Below are positions 32,126 through 44,221 of a stretch of 64,000 nucleotides of DNA, piece by piece; within the stretch, counting starts at the first letter, position 1, and the number at the start of each line of letters is the position of its first letter. A model generated the notes under the pieces. The model had not been told where the DNA came from, ran no database searches, and worked only from the letters and a program-made list of their open reading frames with translations. Both the position numbers and the translations under genes were made by a program. The DNA is taken from assembly GCA_933228675.1 (NCBI GenBank), contig OW121741.1, positions 55,487,310 through 55,551,309 on the forward strand, read 5' to 3'. The stretch comes from Stomorhina lunata (Eukaryota > Arthropoda > Insecta > Diptera > Rhiniidae).

Positions 32126-33200
32126 GACGTTCCAAGACAGGATTGATTATTTTTTTTTTTAATTTTACTTTTTTCTTTTTAATTCTTATTGTATGAGCTG
32201 AGATATCATGGGTAATTACTAGAAGAGTGTACTTGAGGTCAATTAATATTAACACAAAACATTGGCCTTTTTTAGGCAAAAACATCGATGTATAACACTT
32301 AAAGATCCAACTGTAAATGGCGAAAATATAACGAAAGATGTATTTTGGCGACACCAATGTATCTTGTTCCCGGTTGGTACTGTAGGTTGTTGTGGGGTTG
32401 TAATGAAGCATGTGATATTGGGGGTTGTGTAGCAAGTTCCATGGGAGTTGGGTATTAGGTATTATTGTGAGTCAGTGGGGGATGTGATATGTTAATTGGG
32501 GAGTACTATTGCATGTTTAGCAGCCAATTTAAAATTATTTTCCAGATATCTAATAGAGAGATCTATATCTTTCGGTGTATGTAGCGGAATATTTTCAATG
32601 TAGTGAGTGCTGAGATATTTCTTGTTCTTAATTTATCTTAGTGTGTATCACAGTGTTATGAAACATAATGCATTAAACACATAAAAGACAGCTACAAATA
32701 TTAAAATACACACGTATATATGCGAATAATTAATTCGATGGCGCTGTAGCCAGTTTGAACGAATTTATATTTTTCTAGGCTACAACAATTATTTTGAATT
32801 GCTGATATTTTACACAATTTAAACATTTTTATTTTGTGGCATCAAAATTAAACAAAATTTAAATATCAGATTTTCACATTGTTATTTGCAAAATATTTAA
32901 GTAGCTGACTACTTTATTCGTTGTCGTATATGTGCTTAATGAATAAAATTGTAACGGTCCAATTTATAAAAATTTTATATTTTGGCTTATAAGCTTACAA
33001 TATTTATCATACACTTATTGTTTAATAAGCCATTAATAAAAATTTGATTTTATAAACGTGTTATGAACATATTATAACAATTACACACTTTTATAGTTTT
33101 TGTGCTTTTATGTTGGTAATGCCACGTTTCAAATTGTCATTTTGTGCTGTTCAAATAAAAATTATATAAGTAAATTACAATTTGAAAAAATTTCGGTATA
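32126..33200. other. No gene seen; short G-rich degenerate minisatellite at 32390-32515
   Basis: 32390-32515 carries G-rich units spaced about 24-26 bp (TGTGATATTGGGGGTTG, AGTTGGGTATTAGG, AGTGGGGGATGTGAT). They resemble the 24-bp minisatellite at 63130-64000, and the minus-strand reading has similar Gln/His/Pro-rich 8-mers. The 143-codon minus frame at 32004-32435 overlaps this but shows no domain. The rest is AT-rich. Confidence 0.5.
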
Positions 33201-33202
33201 TG

Positions 33203-33275
33203 AAGTAGCTCAGTGGGTAGTGTCTCCGCCTAGCAGTCGTAAGTCGTGAGTTCAAATCTCAGTGAAGAATTGAGC
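33203..33275 (+). ncRNA. tRNA-like sequence (SINE head or tRNA pseudogene)
   Basis: Has an A box TAGCTCAGTGGG (33206-33217) and a B box GAGTTCAAATCTC (33248-33260) at tRNA-like spacing, with CCTAGCA between them resembling an Ala (AGC) anticodon loop. The acceptor stem does not pair and the T stem has a mismatch, so it is not a functional tRNA. An internal Pol III promoter makes a SINE head the likeliest reading; no second copy is in this window. Confidence 0.5.
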
Positions 33276-34081
33276 AAGAAATTTTTTTTAAAATTTATTT
33301 CTTTAATTACATTAAAAAATGTATATTTATTGATGCTAATGTTCAAATCGGACCAGGTCATTTTCACTTTTTTAATTTTTCTTATTAAAAATTATTTTTT
33401 AATTAAAAAACATTTTGAAGAAAATTTACTCCAATCTGGTTACTTTTTTCAAGATTTTGGAAAATCGTGCCGCTAAGCAATCTACTGATTTAATATAAGA
33501 TATACTGTGAAAGTATACATATGTATGTATATATGGTAAGGCGTTACCTCAGGTAGAATCAACATATTTTTGAATAAGGAGAAATGAATTATCGATTTGT
33601 TTCATAAAGTCTTTTTTCTTTAATCGCAGATAAATAGTATTAAATAATATAAAAATCTTATTCCTTTTTTTCAAATAATGTATTCAAATTTATATAAAAA
33701 ATCATTTTTTTTTGCCACCATATGTGTTAAAAATAAAAAAAGTCGCAATTATCATATTTTTAAGCAACCAAACTTTTTATTGTATGCTTATAGTTGGGTA
33801 GAGGCCACAATAAAAATTTCAAATTTTATGATAGGTTATAAGAGTTTAATAAAATATTTTTCCTTTTATAAATTTAATTTTTCCCATTTTAACTTATAGT
33901 AGCTTTAAAACCTATTATAGTTTCTTTATAAATTAGGCTGTAAGTCTATAAGTTTCTTGTATGTCATTTCACAAACATATGACAACATGTGTCAAATTTA
34001 GGAGTAGTTATAATAAATTTCGTAGACTTCTGTATATTCTTTATTAATGTATAATTAATTTTTAATGTTTTTCTTTCCTTA
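33276..34081. other. AT-rich, probable intron or upstream sequence of the host gene
   Basis: No supported coding signal. It ends in TTTTTCTTTCCTTAG, a good pyrimidine-rich splice acceptor, at 34081. Confidence 0.5.
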
Positions 34082-34809
34082 GGACCCTTCAGACATTAAT
34101 ATTTATTTCAATGAACTTCTCTCTTCAAAACCATGTAAGAACGCTACATCCGAACAACTGGCAGCCAAGGCGTTAACAGAGTTAAGTACTTTTACTAAGA
34201 ATGATTCTCTTTTAAAATTATTGCCAAACAATGTAAATTATAAGTTAACAACAGAAGAAATGTCCATGCATGAGGATACGTTTAAAAATCAACGCTTTCT
34301 GTCGGAAATTGAAAAAAGGGACTTAAGTCTTGGTAGTTACGATTGTGAGAAAAGTCAAAGTCTTCAACAGCAATTGGAAACTGCAGCCGTACTAATGGAT
34401 ATAAGTAAGAAAGTTATAATTTCCCCTCCATGTTCAAATCCACAATCGCCAAAATTAGGTTTATCTCTGGATTATAACTTCAAAAATTCTGTGATAAAAG
34501 ATAAGCGCCCAGTATATGATAAACAACCGAATGAGAAAAGTTCATCAACAAATTCTAAATGTGATTTACGAAACCTTATAAATTCATATTCGCATACAGA
34601 AAAGCTAAAAATATGCTCAGAAACAAAAAAAGTCAACAATATAGAAAACAATAATACCAGCACTTTTTATATTACTAATAGTTCTTACGCTAACATACAA
34701 AATACTGAATTTCTAAACGAGCGAAAATCACCGGAGAGTATAACATCGGAAGATCATGTAACCGATGCTGCTACTACGCAGTTATGGCAAGCTTTAGCAC
34801 GTTCAGCAG
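34082..34809 (+). CDS. Internal exon of an unrecognised host gene
   Basis: Open from an acceptor (TTTCTTTCCTTAG, ending at 34081) to a donor (GCAG|GTAAGAC at 34809/34810), 728 bp with no stop. It reads DPSDINIYFNELLSSKP at the start and ends TTQLWQALARSAG. The middle is rich in Ser, Lys and Asn and looks disordered. Unlike the TE relics around it, the frame is intact and bounded by good splice sites, so I read it as host coding sequence. The exon ends in phase 1. I do not recognise the family; the conserved-looking end and disordered middle would suit a nuclear regulatory protein, which is a guess. Confidence 0.65.
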
Positions 34810-37800
34810 GTAAGACAGAGTAAAGTTATTTTTTGTCAGTTTTCATTTGTTTTTTAATCTAGCAAATATATTTATAATTTTCGAAACCTACATTGAAAAC
34901 ATGGACAAATACCAACGAAATAATACATTAATTTCTGTCTGTGTTTTACTCAAGTAGCCACTATATTAAAAATAGATAAGACGTTTTTTACAAATAATTA
35001 CACTGTGATACACCAAAATTATTCTGGGGTTTTGATGTACCAACTCTGTTTTGTTGGAGTTCATAGAAAACGAAAATAACTTTGGATTTTTACGTCACTT
35101 CGAAAAGTGTTTAACAATAAATCTAGGAAAAGCTGGTTTTCTTAGATTTTCAACTTTAAACAAGCATAACTTTTGTTTCTCAACGAATTTCTATAACTTT
35201 TTATTTCGTTAAGGATTGAATATTATTTTTCAAACACGACATACCATTTGTAAATCGGTAAAAAATGGCTATGTTTAAAAAATTACGCATTAAAAAATCT
35301 TTTCCTCAAGCTCTAAATTGCTCATGAGACACCAAACAATGAATATATTTATTCTTGTGGAAAAAGAAAATAGGTAATTTCAATAAAATCGGCTTAAAAA
35401 TAAATGATGATAATCTTCGCTTTGTGTTGATATATGTTGGACACAATAATTCTTATTTATACTGTCCCGCAAATAAGATATAATGTGTGGTTTTCGCTCT
35501 GTATAAAATTAGAGATAATCCTCCTGAAGAGTTGGCCTCACCAACCATCGAAAGGAGTCGAGGAAAGGTTTTCCCCACCAACATTTTTTTGGTTTTATCA
35601 AAAAACTTTTTATTACAAAAATAAATAATTCTAATTCTGGAACGATAATTTGTAATATTTGAAACCCCCTTTTTAATTATCAAATTTACTTAGTTTTTTA
35701 TATTAGAAAATTATAATTTTTTCTCAGGTCGGTTTCAAAAATAAGTTTTTGATTTTTTTTAAATTTTGGTCAACAAATATTACAAATTATCGTTCCAGTT
35801 TAATAAAACAGACAAATAAGAGAATCAAACTCAGATGAAGTGGTATCGATATTTTAAACTAAACTGCTGTAATCTGAGAATTTCGCGAAAATAAAATTTT
35901 TTGGTCATAATTTGAGTATATGCTTATAAAATTGTACCTAAGTTCAATTTTAATAAAAGTTATAATGAATTTTTTTTGCTCATTCTATGAAGAATGTATC
36001 CGGTAATTTTTTTTTTTACCTCTTACATTTTCTTTCATGGGGTCAAAGGTCAAAATTATTTTTTTTTTATAGAAAAAGTATTTACCATCCTTTTAACGAA
36101 CACTTGAATTTGTTCTATTGAGCACCTTATATAGCGAACAAAAAATTCAGTTTAACGAAGAAATGAAACAAAAATTTTATATTTATCAAAATATAAACAA
36201 GTAAGAGTGGTATATTGGGCTTTGCCGAATCTTGGATACCCTTCACCAATGGTGTTCCAAAAGTAAAGTTCAATATCGTAAGAATTTATTGATGATTATA
36301 AGGTTTCTGATTACTGACTTAGTTAAGCCACACACAAATGCTGGATATGTATATTAATTTTCTTTTGTTCATACCAAATGTAATTCCTAGCAATATTTGA
36401 TAATACTAGTATTGTATGCAAAGAGTCTTTTAAATTAAGAGTCGGAAAACGAAAAGCTTTTCGGTGGCGTCATCATCTAGAATAGTCATGGATCCAAAGG
36501 TTAGGTTGGGCAGGTGGCTGATGTCGAAGGCAGCGTCACTTGGGTTCTAAAGTGGTGCCTTTGTGAAAGATAATGATTACTAGACTACAAGTAGAGAATG
36601 CTTATTTAATCCAGCCAGTAGCTTCGATACTACTTTACGAACATTAAATAAAGTTCGATAGATCAGATAAACCATGTAGAAAAGATGCTTCCAAATGTAG
36701 ATGCCCTTAGAGCACATCGATCTGATGAAGATTAGGTATTCTGGCATGCAACCCAAAAACGCAGTGCCCAGTGAGGGTTGTGTACTTTAATTCGTACGTA
36801 TAATCCAACTAGTAAAAGTTCTTGATTAGTTATGTAAAACTCTGAAGTTAGCGGACCGATATAGGTCCAAGCTTTGACAATGATTGTTTTGTCAATGTTC
36901 ACAATGGATGGATATCAGCTTTGTCGGAAAAGTTATTAATGAATACTTCATCCATAATATTTGGGATGTATTGTTCTTCCGATCTGTACGATGGATGTGT
37001 GGAAAGTTTTGCTCTAGTTTTTTGTGCAATTATAATGTAATTTAATTTATCAGCATTAAAGTGATTCCTCGTCGGGGTTATATGGGAGATTTCAGTAAAA
37101 TGGGCGAACCATTTTCAATACCGAACTTTTCAAGAGATCAGAAATACTTTTGTCGAATGTTGTCCCTCTAGAAAGTTTAGTTTAGACGCTACCGCGCTGA
37201 ATAACGATATTGTACAACGTCTTTATACCAAATGTCATCATCGTATCTATTATAATTTGTCATTTATTAGCTACTAAGAGATTACCTTAGGCGAAGTTAT
37301 ACGAGAGCAATTGTCAAACGTGAACAACTTTCTCCCAATTGCAATTAAAAAATCTAAATTTTCGTTGATATGTGAGATACATATGTAGGTTTTGAATGCA
37401 TATTATGAATTATGAATTTTTTGTACTTGCTAGGAAGATTACCTATAATTTGAAATATAATACATTCTCAAATATTATCATAATGTTAATAAGTCAGACA
37501 CAAAATTAAGATACATGCAGTGTGTCTGTCTGCTAAAATCAGATTTGTGGAGCTCCTGGAAGGTACACCCACATGCGAAGAACGCTATTAAATTTCATCG
37601 AAATAAATATCTGAGATATCGACCAAACAGGAGCTCCAAAAACTTGACTTCAACAGACATACGGACAGACAGGCGGAAAGACGGACAAAAGGAAGTACGG
37701 ACGGACGGAAGGAAGGACGGGCGTCGCGAAATCGATTCTCCTGCCGATTCTGAGTCGATCAGTACAATTTGAATGGTATTCACAATCATATTTGTGGAGT

Positions 37801-39180
37801 TTATACATCAGATTTTAGGAAATCCTTCAGCAAAAGACGCTGTCAAATTTCATCACAGTCGGTCTATAAACACCTGAGATATCGTTGAAAATCTTCTTAC
37901 AAGATGCAAAAAAAATTTTCAAAATTAGTGTTTTGGCTATATCTCAGTTGTTTGTAGACCGCTTTTGATAAAATTTAATAAAGTGCTTGGCGGCGGAATT
38001 TCCTTAAATCTGATATAAAATTTATATATGTTTTTCCTCTTTCTGCATTTCATTTTTTCAACAAACATTCTCTAATGCGCACTTTGGGCAATTTTCGATA
38101 CATAAAATTTAGTGTTTTCGCGATGTCTCAGTTATGGACCGATTTTGATAAAATTTTACAGAGTGCTTTAGGGAACCATTTCCTAAAATCGGATATATAA
38201 TTTCCTCCCGATTCTGAGTCGATCGGTATAATTTTTACGGATGCACAAACTTATGATACCCTTTCACCTATTGGTGAAGGGTATACAAATTGAAGACAGA
38301 TTTTATAAGAAAAACCTATTGTGTGCTAGATGATAAAACATAAGTACTGGCAAACTTTTTTCAACTTTCCGACCAAGATTTTTATATTGTTGATAAACGA
38401 AGCAATTTTCGGATAAAATCCCGGAGAAAAAACAAACGAAATTCCCAAAGAAATTTCTCGTATAGCAAGCTTTTTACAGTTATGACAAAAGAAGCCAAGC
38501 ATTTATGGCATTAGGCACGATAAACGCAGAAATTTATATAACAGAGTACCTACCAAAACGGGTTTAAATTATTTAACAAATCTTAGCAAGACCGGATGTT
38601 TAAAATAAATACTGCAATAACGAACTTTGCAGTTTAACGAACCGGCCGGACAATTTATAGGTTCGTTAAATCGCGAAACTACTGTATTAAGTATTGTTTT
38701 ATTAAAAGAATATTTTAACCCTCCCCTAATTCGACTGAAAATTTTTATGCAACTAGTTTTTTTTTTGCAGTTCGAACCAATGCACTGTTGTCTTTCAGAC
38801 CAGTTTTCTTGGATAAAATTAATAAAGATATTAGAAATGTTTTCTGAGTTACCAAATAATTTATTTTTTAAATTTAAGTATAATTTGCAATTTTGAAACG
38901 AAAACACTAACAAGTAAATGTAAATTTTTTATATTCGTCTGTCCCTCTGTCTGTCTCTTAAAGAATTTTTTCCGAAGCCGTTAAATCTCGCACATAGTTA
39001 AAAACTATTTCTTGCCTTTCTTCTTTCTTATTTCCATTGGACCAGATTTTGGAAAGATATATTTAAAACAAATAGCGATCTGAAAATGAAGATAGTTATC
39101 AATAGATGCAACTTAAAACCTATTTAAAAATTGTCCATACTTTTTACTTATTAGTTTTATGGTGACCAACGGTGACAACA
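34810..39180 (+). other. Probable intron between the two host exons
   Basis: 4371 bp, GTAAGAC to GTGACAACAG. It holds AT-rich DNA, a stretch at 35875-36060 related to the interior of the Transib-like element, one copy of the 2-kb repeat family (36197-38285), and a segment at 38630-38700 with TTAACGAAC motifs that I cannot classify. Confidence 0.5.
36197..38285 (+). mobile_element. Dispersed 2-kb repeat family, direct copy
   Basis: Starts ACAAGTAAGAGTGGTATATTG, with a hairpin CGGCTTTGCCG-like core, and ends in the hairpin ATACCCTTTCACC-TATT-GGTGAAGGGTAT. It includes GGTTAGGTTGGGCAGGTGGC and a GGAC/GACA/GGAA-rich microsatellite (37655-37725). The whole unit recurs inverted at 41774-44097. No transposase frame and no clear target duplication. 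Shared ends across four or five places show it is a mobile repeat; the 3'-terminal hairpin invites comparison with Helitron-type elements, but CTRR and A-T insertion were not established. Confidence 0.75.
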
Positions 39181-39555
39181 GGCCAACCCGCCTCAAACAC
39201 GTTGTTGAGTGATGGCGTCACAACTTCACTTCCTTATGATAAAACCCCAAAATCCAAATGCCAACCCGCTTTATATTCTGTGGTTTATCATACGAGCAGC
39301 CAAGGTATCACCGATCACATTATGGATAATATAGCCTCTTGTAGTAAAGGTATTGTTAATAACTTTGAAATACCTTTTCCAGTATTCGAGAGTAGCAAAT
39401 GCAGCAGAACTGCTGAAACGAAATCTTCAATCGAGAACATGAAAAACAAAATAAAGCCGAACGATGACACTTATAATGTAGGTTGCATTAAAGTAGTTAT
39501 TGTAGATAACACACGACAGTGGTTGGTACACATGAGAAATGTTAACAGAATATGA
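39181..39555 (+). CDS. Probable next exon of the host gene, to a stop or a later donor
   Basis: Begins after GACAACAG. The first two bases (GC) complete the codon left in phase 1 by the donor at 34809, giving Gly, and the frame then runs QPASNTLLSDGVTTSLPYD to a stop at 39553-39555 (124 codons). Ser/Thr/Lys-rich in the first half; the second half has FEIPFPVFESSKC and VIVDNTRQWLVHM. The polypyrimidine tract is weak. GTATTG after AAAG at about 39350 and GTAGGT at about 39478 could be earlier donors, so the true 3' end is uncertain. Foldback element 2 begins 15 bp after the stop. Confidence 0.5.
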   Translation, partial: GQPASNTLLSDGVTTSLPYDKTPKSKCQPALYSVVYHTSSQGITDHIMDNIASCSKGIVNNFEIPFPVFESSKCSRTAETKSSIENMKNKIKPNDDTYNVGCIKVVIVDNTRQWLVHMRNVNRI

Positions 39556-39624
39556 AAATAGGCTTAAAATATGTGTGTGAAGTTAAATTTGAAATTTAAA
39601 ACCCTAGACACAAACCAATGTATT

Positions 39625-39640
39625 TAACAGAGCTCTGTTA
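39625..39640. repeat. Terminal palindrome of FB2, left
   Basis: TAACAGAGCTCTGTTA, as in FB1. Confidence 0.85.
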
Positions 39641-39714
39641 TGTAGTTAACATAGCTCTGTTAAGAACCAAAAATAAAGGGAATACACAAGGAATTCGAAT
39701 TACCAGTGAACCAG

Positions 39715-40635
39715 GCAACGTGGGTGGACAAATGGGGTATCAGGTTGTAGGCGAGGATGTTATCTATGGATACCCATAGTCAGAATCAATATCAGAGTGA
39801 GTTGGTAGGCGCTGTTAACAGTTTTCCAAAATATCAAATGTGAGATCATGCTAAAGGAGGATTGCAAGTTCCCAGGAAACAAGACAACGTGGGCGGACAA
39901 ATGTGGTATCTGGTTGTAGGTAAGGTTGTTTTCTATGAGCTCCTGTAGTCAGAATCTTTAACAGAGCGAGTTGCTAGGAGTTATTAGCATTTTTGAAAAA
40001 AAATTTCATATGTGGGACTATGTTAAGGGAGGATTCCAGATTCCTTTGAAACAAGGCAACGTGGGCGGACAAATGAGGTATCGGGGAGTAGCTGAGGATG
40101 TTTTCCATAGGGTTCCATTGTCAGGATATCTAACAGACCGAGTTGATAGGAGTTATTGAGAATTTTCAAAAATTTCATATGTGGGACTATGTTAAGGGAG
40201 GATTCCAGATTCCTTGGAAACAGGGCAACGTGGGGGGACAAATGAGGTATCGGGGAGTAGCTGAGGATGTTTTCTATAGGGTTCCATTGTAAGAATATCT
40301 AACAGAGCGAGTTGGTAGGAGTTTTTGAGATTTTTAAAAAATTTCATATGTGGGACTATGTTAAGGGAGGATTCCTTAGAAACAAGGCAAGGTGGGTGGA
40401 CAAATGAGGTATCGGGGAGTAGCTGAGGATGTTTTCTATAGGGCCCCATTGTCAGAATATCTAACAGAGCGAGTTGGTAGGAGTTATTGAGATTTTTCAA
40501 AAATTTCATATGTGGGACTATGTTAAGGGAGGATTCCAGATTCCTTGGAAACAAGGCAACGTGGGCGGACAAGTGAGGTATCGGGGAGTAGCTGAGGATA
40601 TTTTTTATAGGGTTCCATTGTCAGAATATCTAACA
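39715..40635 (+). repeat. FB2 left arm: tandem 169-bp units
   Basis: Diverged outer units, then units matching FB1 (GGGAGGATTCCAGATTCC). One unit near 40370 has lost part of this segment (GGATTCCTTAGAAACAAGG). Fewer units than the right arm. Confidence 0.9.
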
Positions 40636-40639
40636 GGGA

Positions 40640-41773
40640 GTTTGGAATTAATAACATAACAGAACATGTGATTATTGTAGCGGACATTTTAAAATTAGCA
40701 GAAAATACTAAAAACACAATGTCAATGGTCAGTTAAATCAAAGTAATCTTCAATTTTTTTGTTTTTGTGGGAAATTATACATTAAAAAAATTACATGTGG
40801 ATTTTACATAAAAACATCGAAAATTATATGTTGTTTAAGAAAATTAAAATCAATATATTTATTTTAATATATATTATTTAGTTTAAAAATTATATATAAG
40901 GTTCTTTAAGTATCTTTGAGAATAATATTAATAAACATATATTTAAAGCAATTTTTGGTTTTATTTTTAGAAAATAGTTTTTAATAAATTTTTCTTAATT
41001 TTATGTTTGTAATTTTAGAAATTATTTAAATGATTTGTTTCAAAATTAATTTAAATCTTGAAATAATATTGCAGTTACAAAATTATATTTTATTATTATT
41101 TCAATAAAATTATATAAAACAATCCCATATTAATGAAATTGTGGGGAATTTTCTAAAATTTTACAAGTTTTTAAAAATTTATAAAATTTTTTTTTATATT
41201 TATATTCAGTTTACCTAAAAAAAATTTTAGTCAGAGACTGATTGCCGATGAAAATTTATTTTTATTTCGATCGATGAATAAATATAAATATCCTTCATGA
41301 TGAAAAGTTTAAATATCTTTAACGATAAATATCCGAACAGAAAAATATTTTATTGATTGTTTTATTTTTTAACTTCTTGACTTAGAAAAAATAAAATATT
41401 TCTGAAATTTTAAAATTTTCAACAATTAATTAAATGTATGAATATGTTCTAGGACATCGAATTTAAACCTAATAGTCCTAATGAAACTATTAGTGTTTTC
41501 TTTGATTCGGGTAGCTTTTCAAGGATATTTCTAAAAAAAAAATTTTAACATTTCAAACGCATCTAGACAACGACCATTTGTTGCACAAAACCAATTCAAC
41601 ATAAAATTTGCAACAACAATTGAATTTATTGTTATTTTAACGTCCCAAAGACGCATTATGCCAGGTTAAATACAAAAATAAAATTTGAATTTTTTCTATC
41701 AAATTTTTTTCTTTCATCGGATGAAAAAAGATGAAAATTATTTTGTGAACTGATAAATATCCTAGACGATTTT
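40640..41773. other. FB2 loop, left part, no gene
   Basis: AT-rich. The first 170 bp matches the FB1 loop; the rest has no FB1 counterpart in this window and no recognisable coding sequence. Confidence 0.6.
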
Positions 41774-44097
41774 TATACCCTTCACCAATAGGTGAAAGGG
41801 TATTATAAGTTTGTGATTCCGTTTGTAATTTTTTTATTAGTAAAAAATTATACCGATCGACTCAGAATCGTTAGGAGATTCGATTAAGCGATGTCCGTCT
41901 GTCTGTCTGTCTGTCTGTCCGTCTGTCTGTCTGTCTGTTGAAATCAAGTTTCTAAAGCCCCTGGAGGATGGACTTACATAAATTATATATCAGATTTTAG
42001 GAAATTCTCCCGCAATGAACGCTATTAAATTTCATTAAAATCGGTTTATAAACACCGAAAATATCGAAAAAATACCAAAAATTAGACGAAAATTTTAAAA
42101 TTTTTGATTGAAACACACTTTTAAATAACAAGAGAAAAAAGATACTCCTGGTGTACATGTGATAATATGTTATATATCAGATTGTAGGAAATATTTTCCC
42201 AAAGCACTCTGTAAAATTTTATTCGCAAATTGCCCAAAGTACACATTAGAGAATGTTTGTTGAAAAAATTAAATGCAGAAATAGGAAAAACTATCCTCCT
42301 TTAGTGCGGACCTACATAAATTTTATATCAGATTTTAGGAAATTCCCCCGCCAAGCGTGTTATAAAATTTTATCAAAAGCGGTCTATAAACAATTGAGAT
42401 GCCGCCAAAACACTACATTTGATGTACAGCAAATTGCTGAAAGTACGTTGCTAAGAAATTTTGTTTACATTTTGTGAGTATTGTTTCAGCGATATCTCAG
42501 GTGTTTATGGACCGATTGTGATGAAATTTGACGTCGTTCTTTGTGGGTGGATTTCCTAAAATCTGATATATATACTCCACAAATCTGATTATGAATACCA
42601 TTCAAATTGTACCGATCAACTCAGAATCGGCAGGAGAATCGATTTCGCTACGTCCGTCCGTCTGTTTGTTTGTCCGTCCGTCTACCTGTCTGTCCGTCCG
42701 TCTACCTGTCTGTCCTTTTTTCTGTTGTAGTCAAGTTCTTGGAGCTCCTGTTTTGTCGATATCAGGTGTTTATTTTGATGAAATTTAATAGCACATTACA
42801 CATTATGATAACGTTTGAGAATGTATTATATATCAAATTATAGGTAATCTTCCTAAGAAGTCAAAAAATGCAGCTAAGTACATGATATCCGTTCAAAACC
42901 TACATATGTATGTATGTATCTCACATATCAACGATAATTAAAGTTTTTTAATTGCAATTGGGAGAAATCCGTTCACGTTTGACAATTGCTCCAGTATAAC
43001 TTCGCCTAAGGCAATCTCTTAGTAGCTAATAAATTACAAATTATAATAGATACGATAATGACATTTAGTATAAAGACATTGTACAATATTGTTATTCAAG
43101 GCGATAGCGCCTAAAATAAACTTTCTAGAGGGACAACATTTGACAAAAGTATTTCTGATTTCCTGAAAAGTTCGGTATTGAAAATGTTCACATTTAGTGA
43201 ATTCTCCCATATAACCCCGACCGGGAATCACTTTAATGCTGATAAATTAAATCACACTATGATTGCACAAAGAACTAGAGCAAAACTTTCCAAACATCCA
43301 TCGGACAGATCGAAACAACAATACATCCCAAATATTATTGATGAAGTGTTCATTTTAATTAATTAACTAACTACAGATAAACAAGTAAATCTTTAATAAC
43401 TTTTCCGACAAAGCTGATATTCATCCATTCAAAAGCTATATATTTCACGTATGTATCTAAAACTAAGAGTGTATACCCTATAATTTTAAGGCTTATATAC
43501 ATTGACAATCATTGTTAAAGCTTTTACCTAAATCAGTCCGCTAACTTCAGAGTTTTACATAACTAATCAAGAACTTCTACTAGTTGGATAATTCGTACCA
43601 ATTAAAGTGCAGAACCCTCACTGGGCACTGTGTTTTTGGGTTGCATGCCAAAATACTTAATCTTCATCATATCGATGTGCTTTTGCAAATCTTAGGGCAT
43701 CTACATTTTGAAGCATGGTTTATCTGGTCTATCGAACTTTATTAAATGTTCGTAAAATATGTGTCTATTTTATTTCGAAGCTACTGGCTGGCTTAAATAT
43801 GCATTCTCTACTTGTAGTCTAGTAATCATTATCTTTTACAAAGGGACCACTTTAGAACCCAAGTGACGCTGCCTTCGACATCAGCCACCTGCCCAACCTA
43901 ACCTTTGTGTGCATAACTATTCTAGATGATGACGCCACCGAAAAGGTTTTCGTTTTTCGTCTCTTAATTTTAAAGACTCTTTGCATATAATACTAGTATA
44001 ACCAAATATTGCTACGAATTACATTAAGTACTTTTGGAACACCATTGGTGAAGGGTATCCAAGATTCGGCAAAGCCGAATATACCACTCTTACTTGT
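41774..44097 (-). mobile_element. Dispersed 2-kb repeat family, inverted copy in the FB2 loop
   Basis: Mirror image of 36197-38285: starts TATACCCTTCACCAATAGGTG and ends CCACTCTTACTTGT. Contains (GTCT)n at 41888-41940 and GTCC/GTCT-rich arrays at 42650-42720, and the reverse of GGTTAGGTTGGGCAGGTGGC at about 43885. Small frames (43034-43231, 43178-43366) lie in a stretch shared by both copies, but no domain is recognisable. Confidence 0.78.
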
Positions 44098-44221
44098 TTG
44101 TATTTTACTTTCATCGGATTGAAAAACGATACAAATTTTTCGAAGAAATAAAAATCATGAGGATTATTATTATTATTTTTTGAACTTCAATGATTGCTTT
44201 TTATGGATTCAAAAATATGAA

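Noticed and set aside
32004..32435. 143-codon minus-strand frame as a gene
   Set aside because: It spans a poly-T tract and the degenerate minisatellite; no domain. The plus strand has the better family match in 31990-32125.
33678..33899. 73-codon plus frame as an upstream host exon
   Set aside because: Rich in Phe, Lys and Tyr as expected of AT-rich DNA, and it has no splice signals that fit the exon at 34082.
41888..41940. (GTCT)n block as a telomere-like or regulatory repeat
   Set aside because: It is an internal part of the 2-kb repeat family and recurs, inverted, in the other copy.
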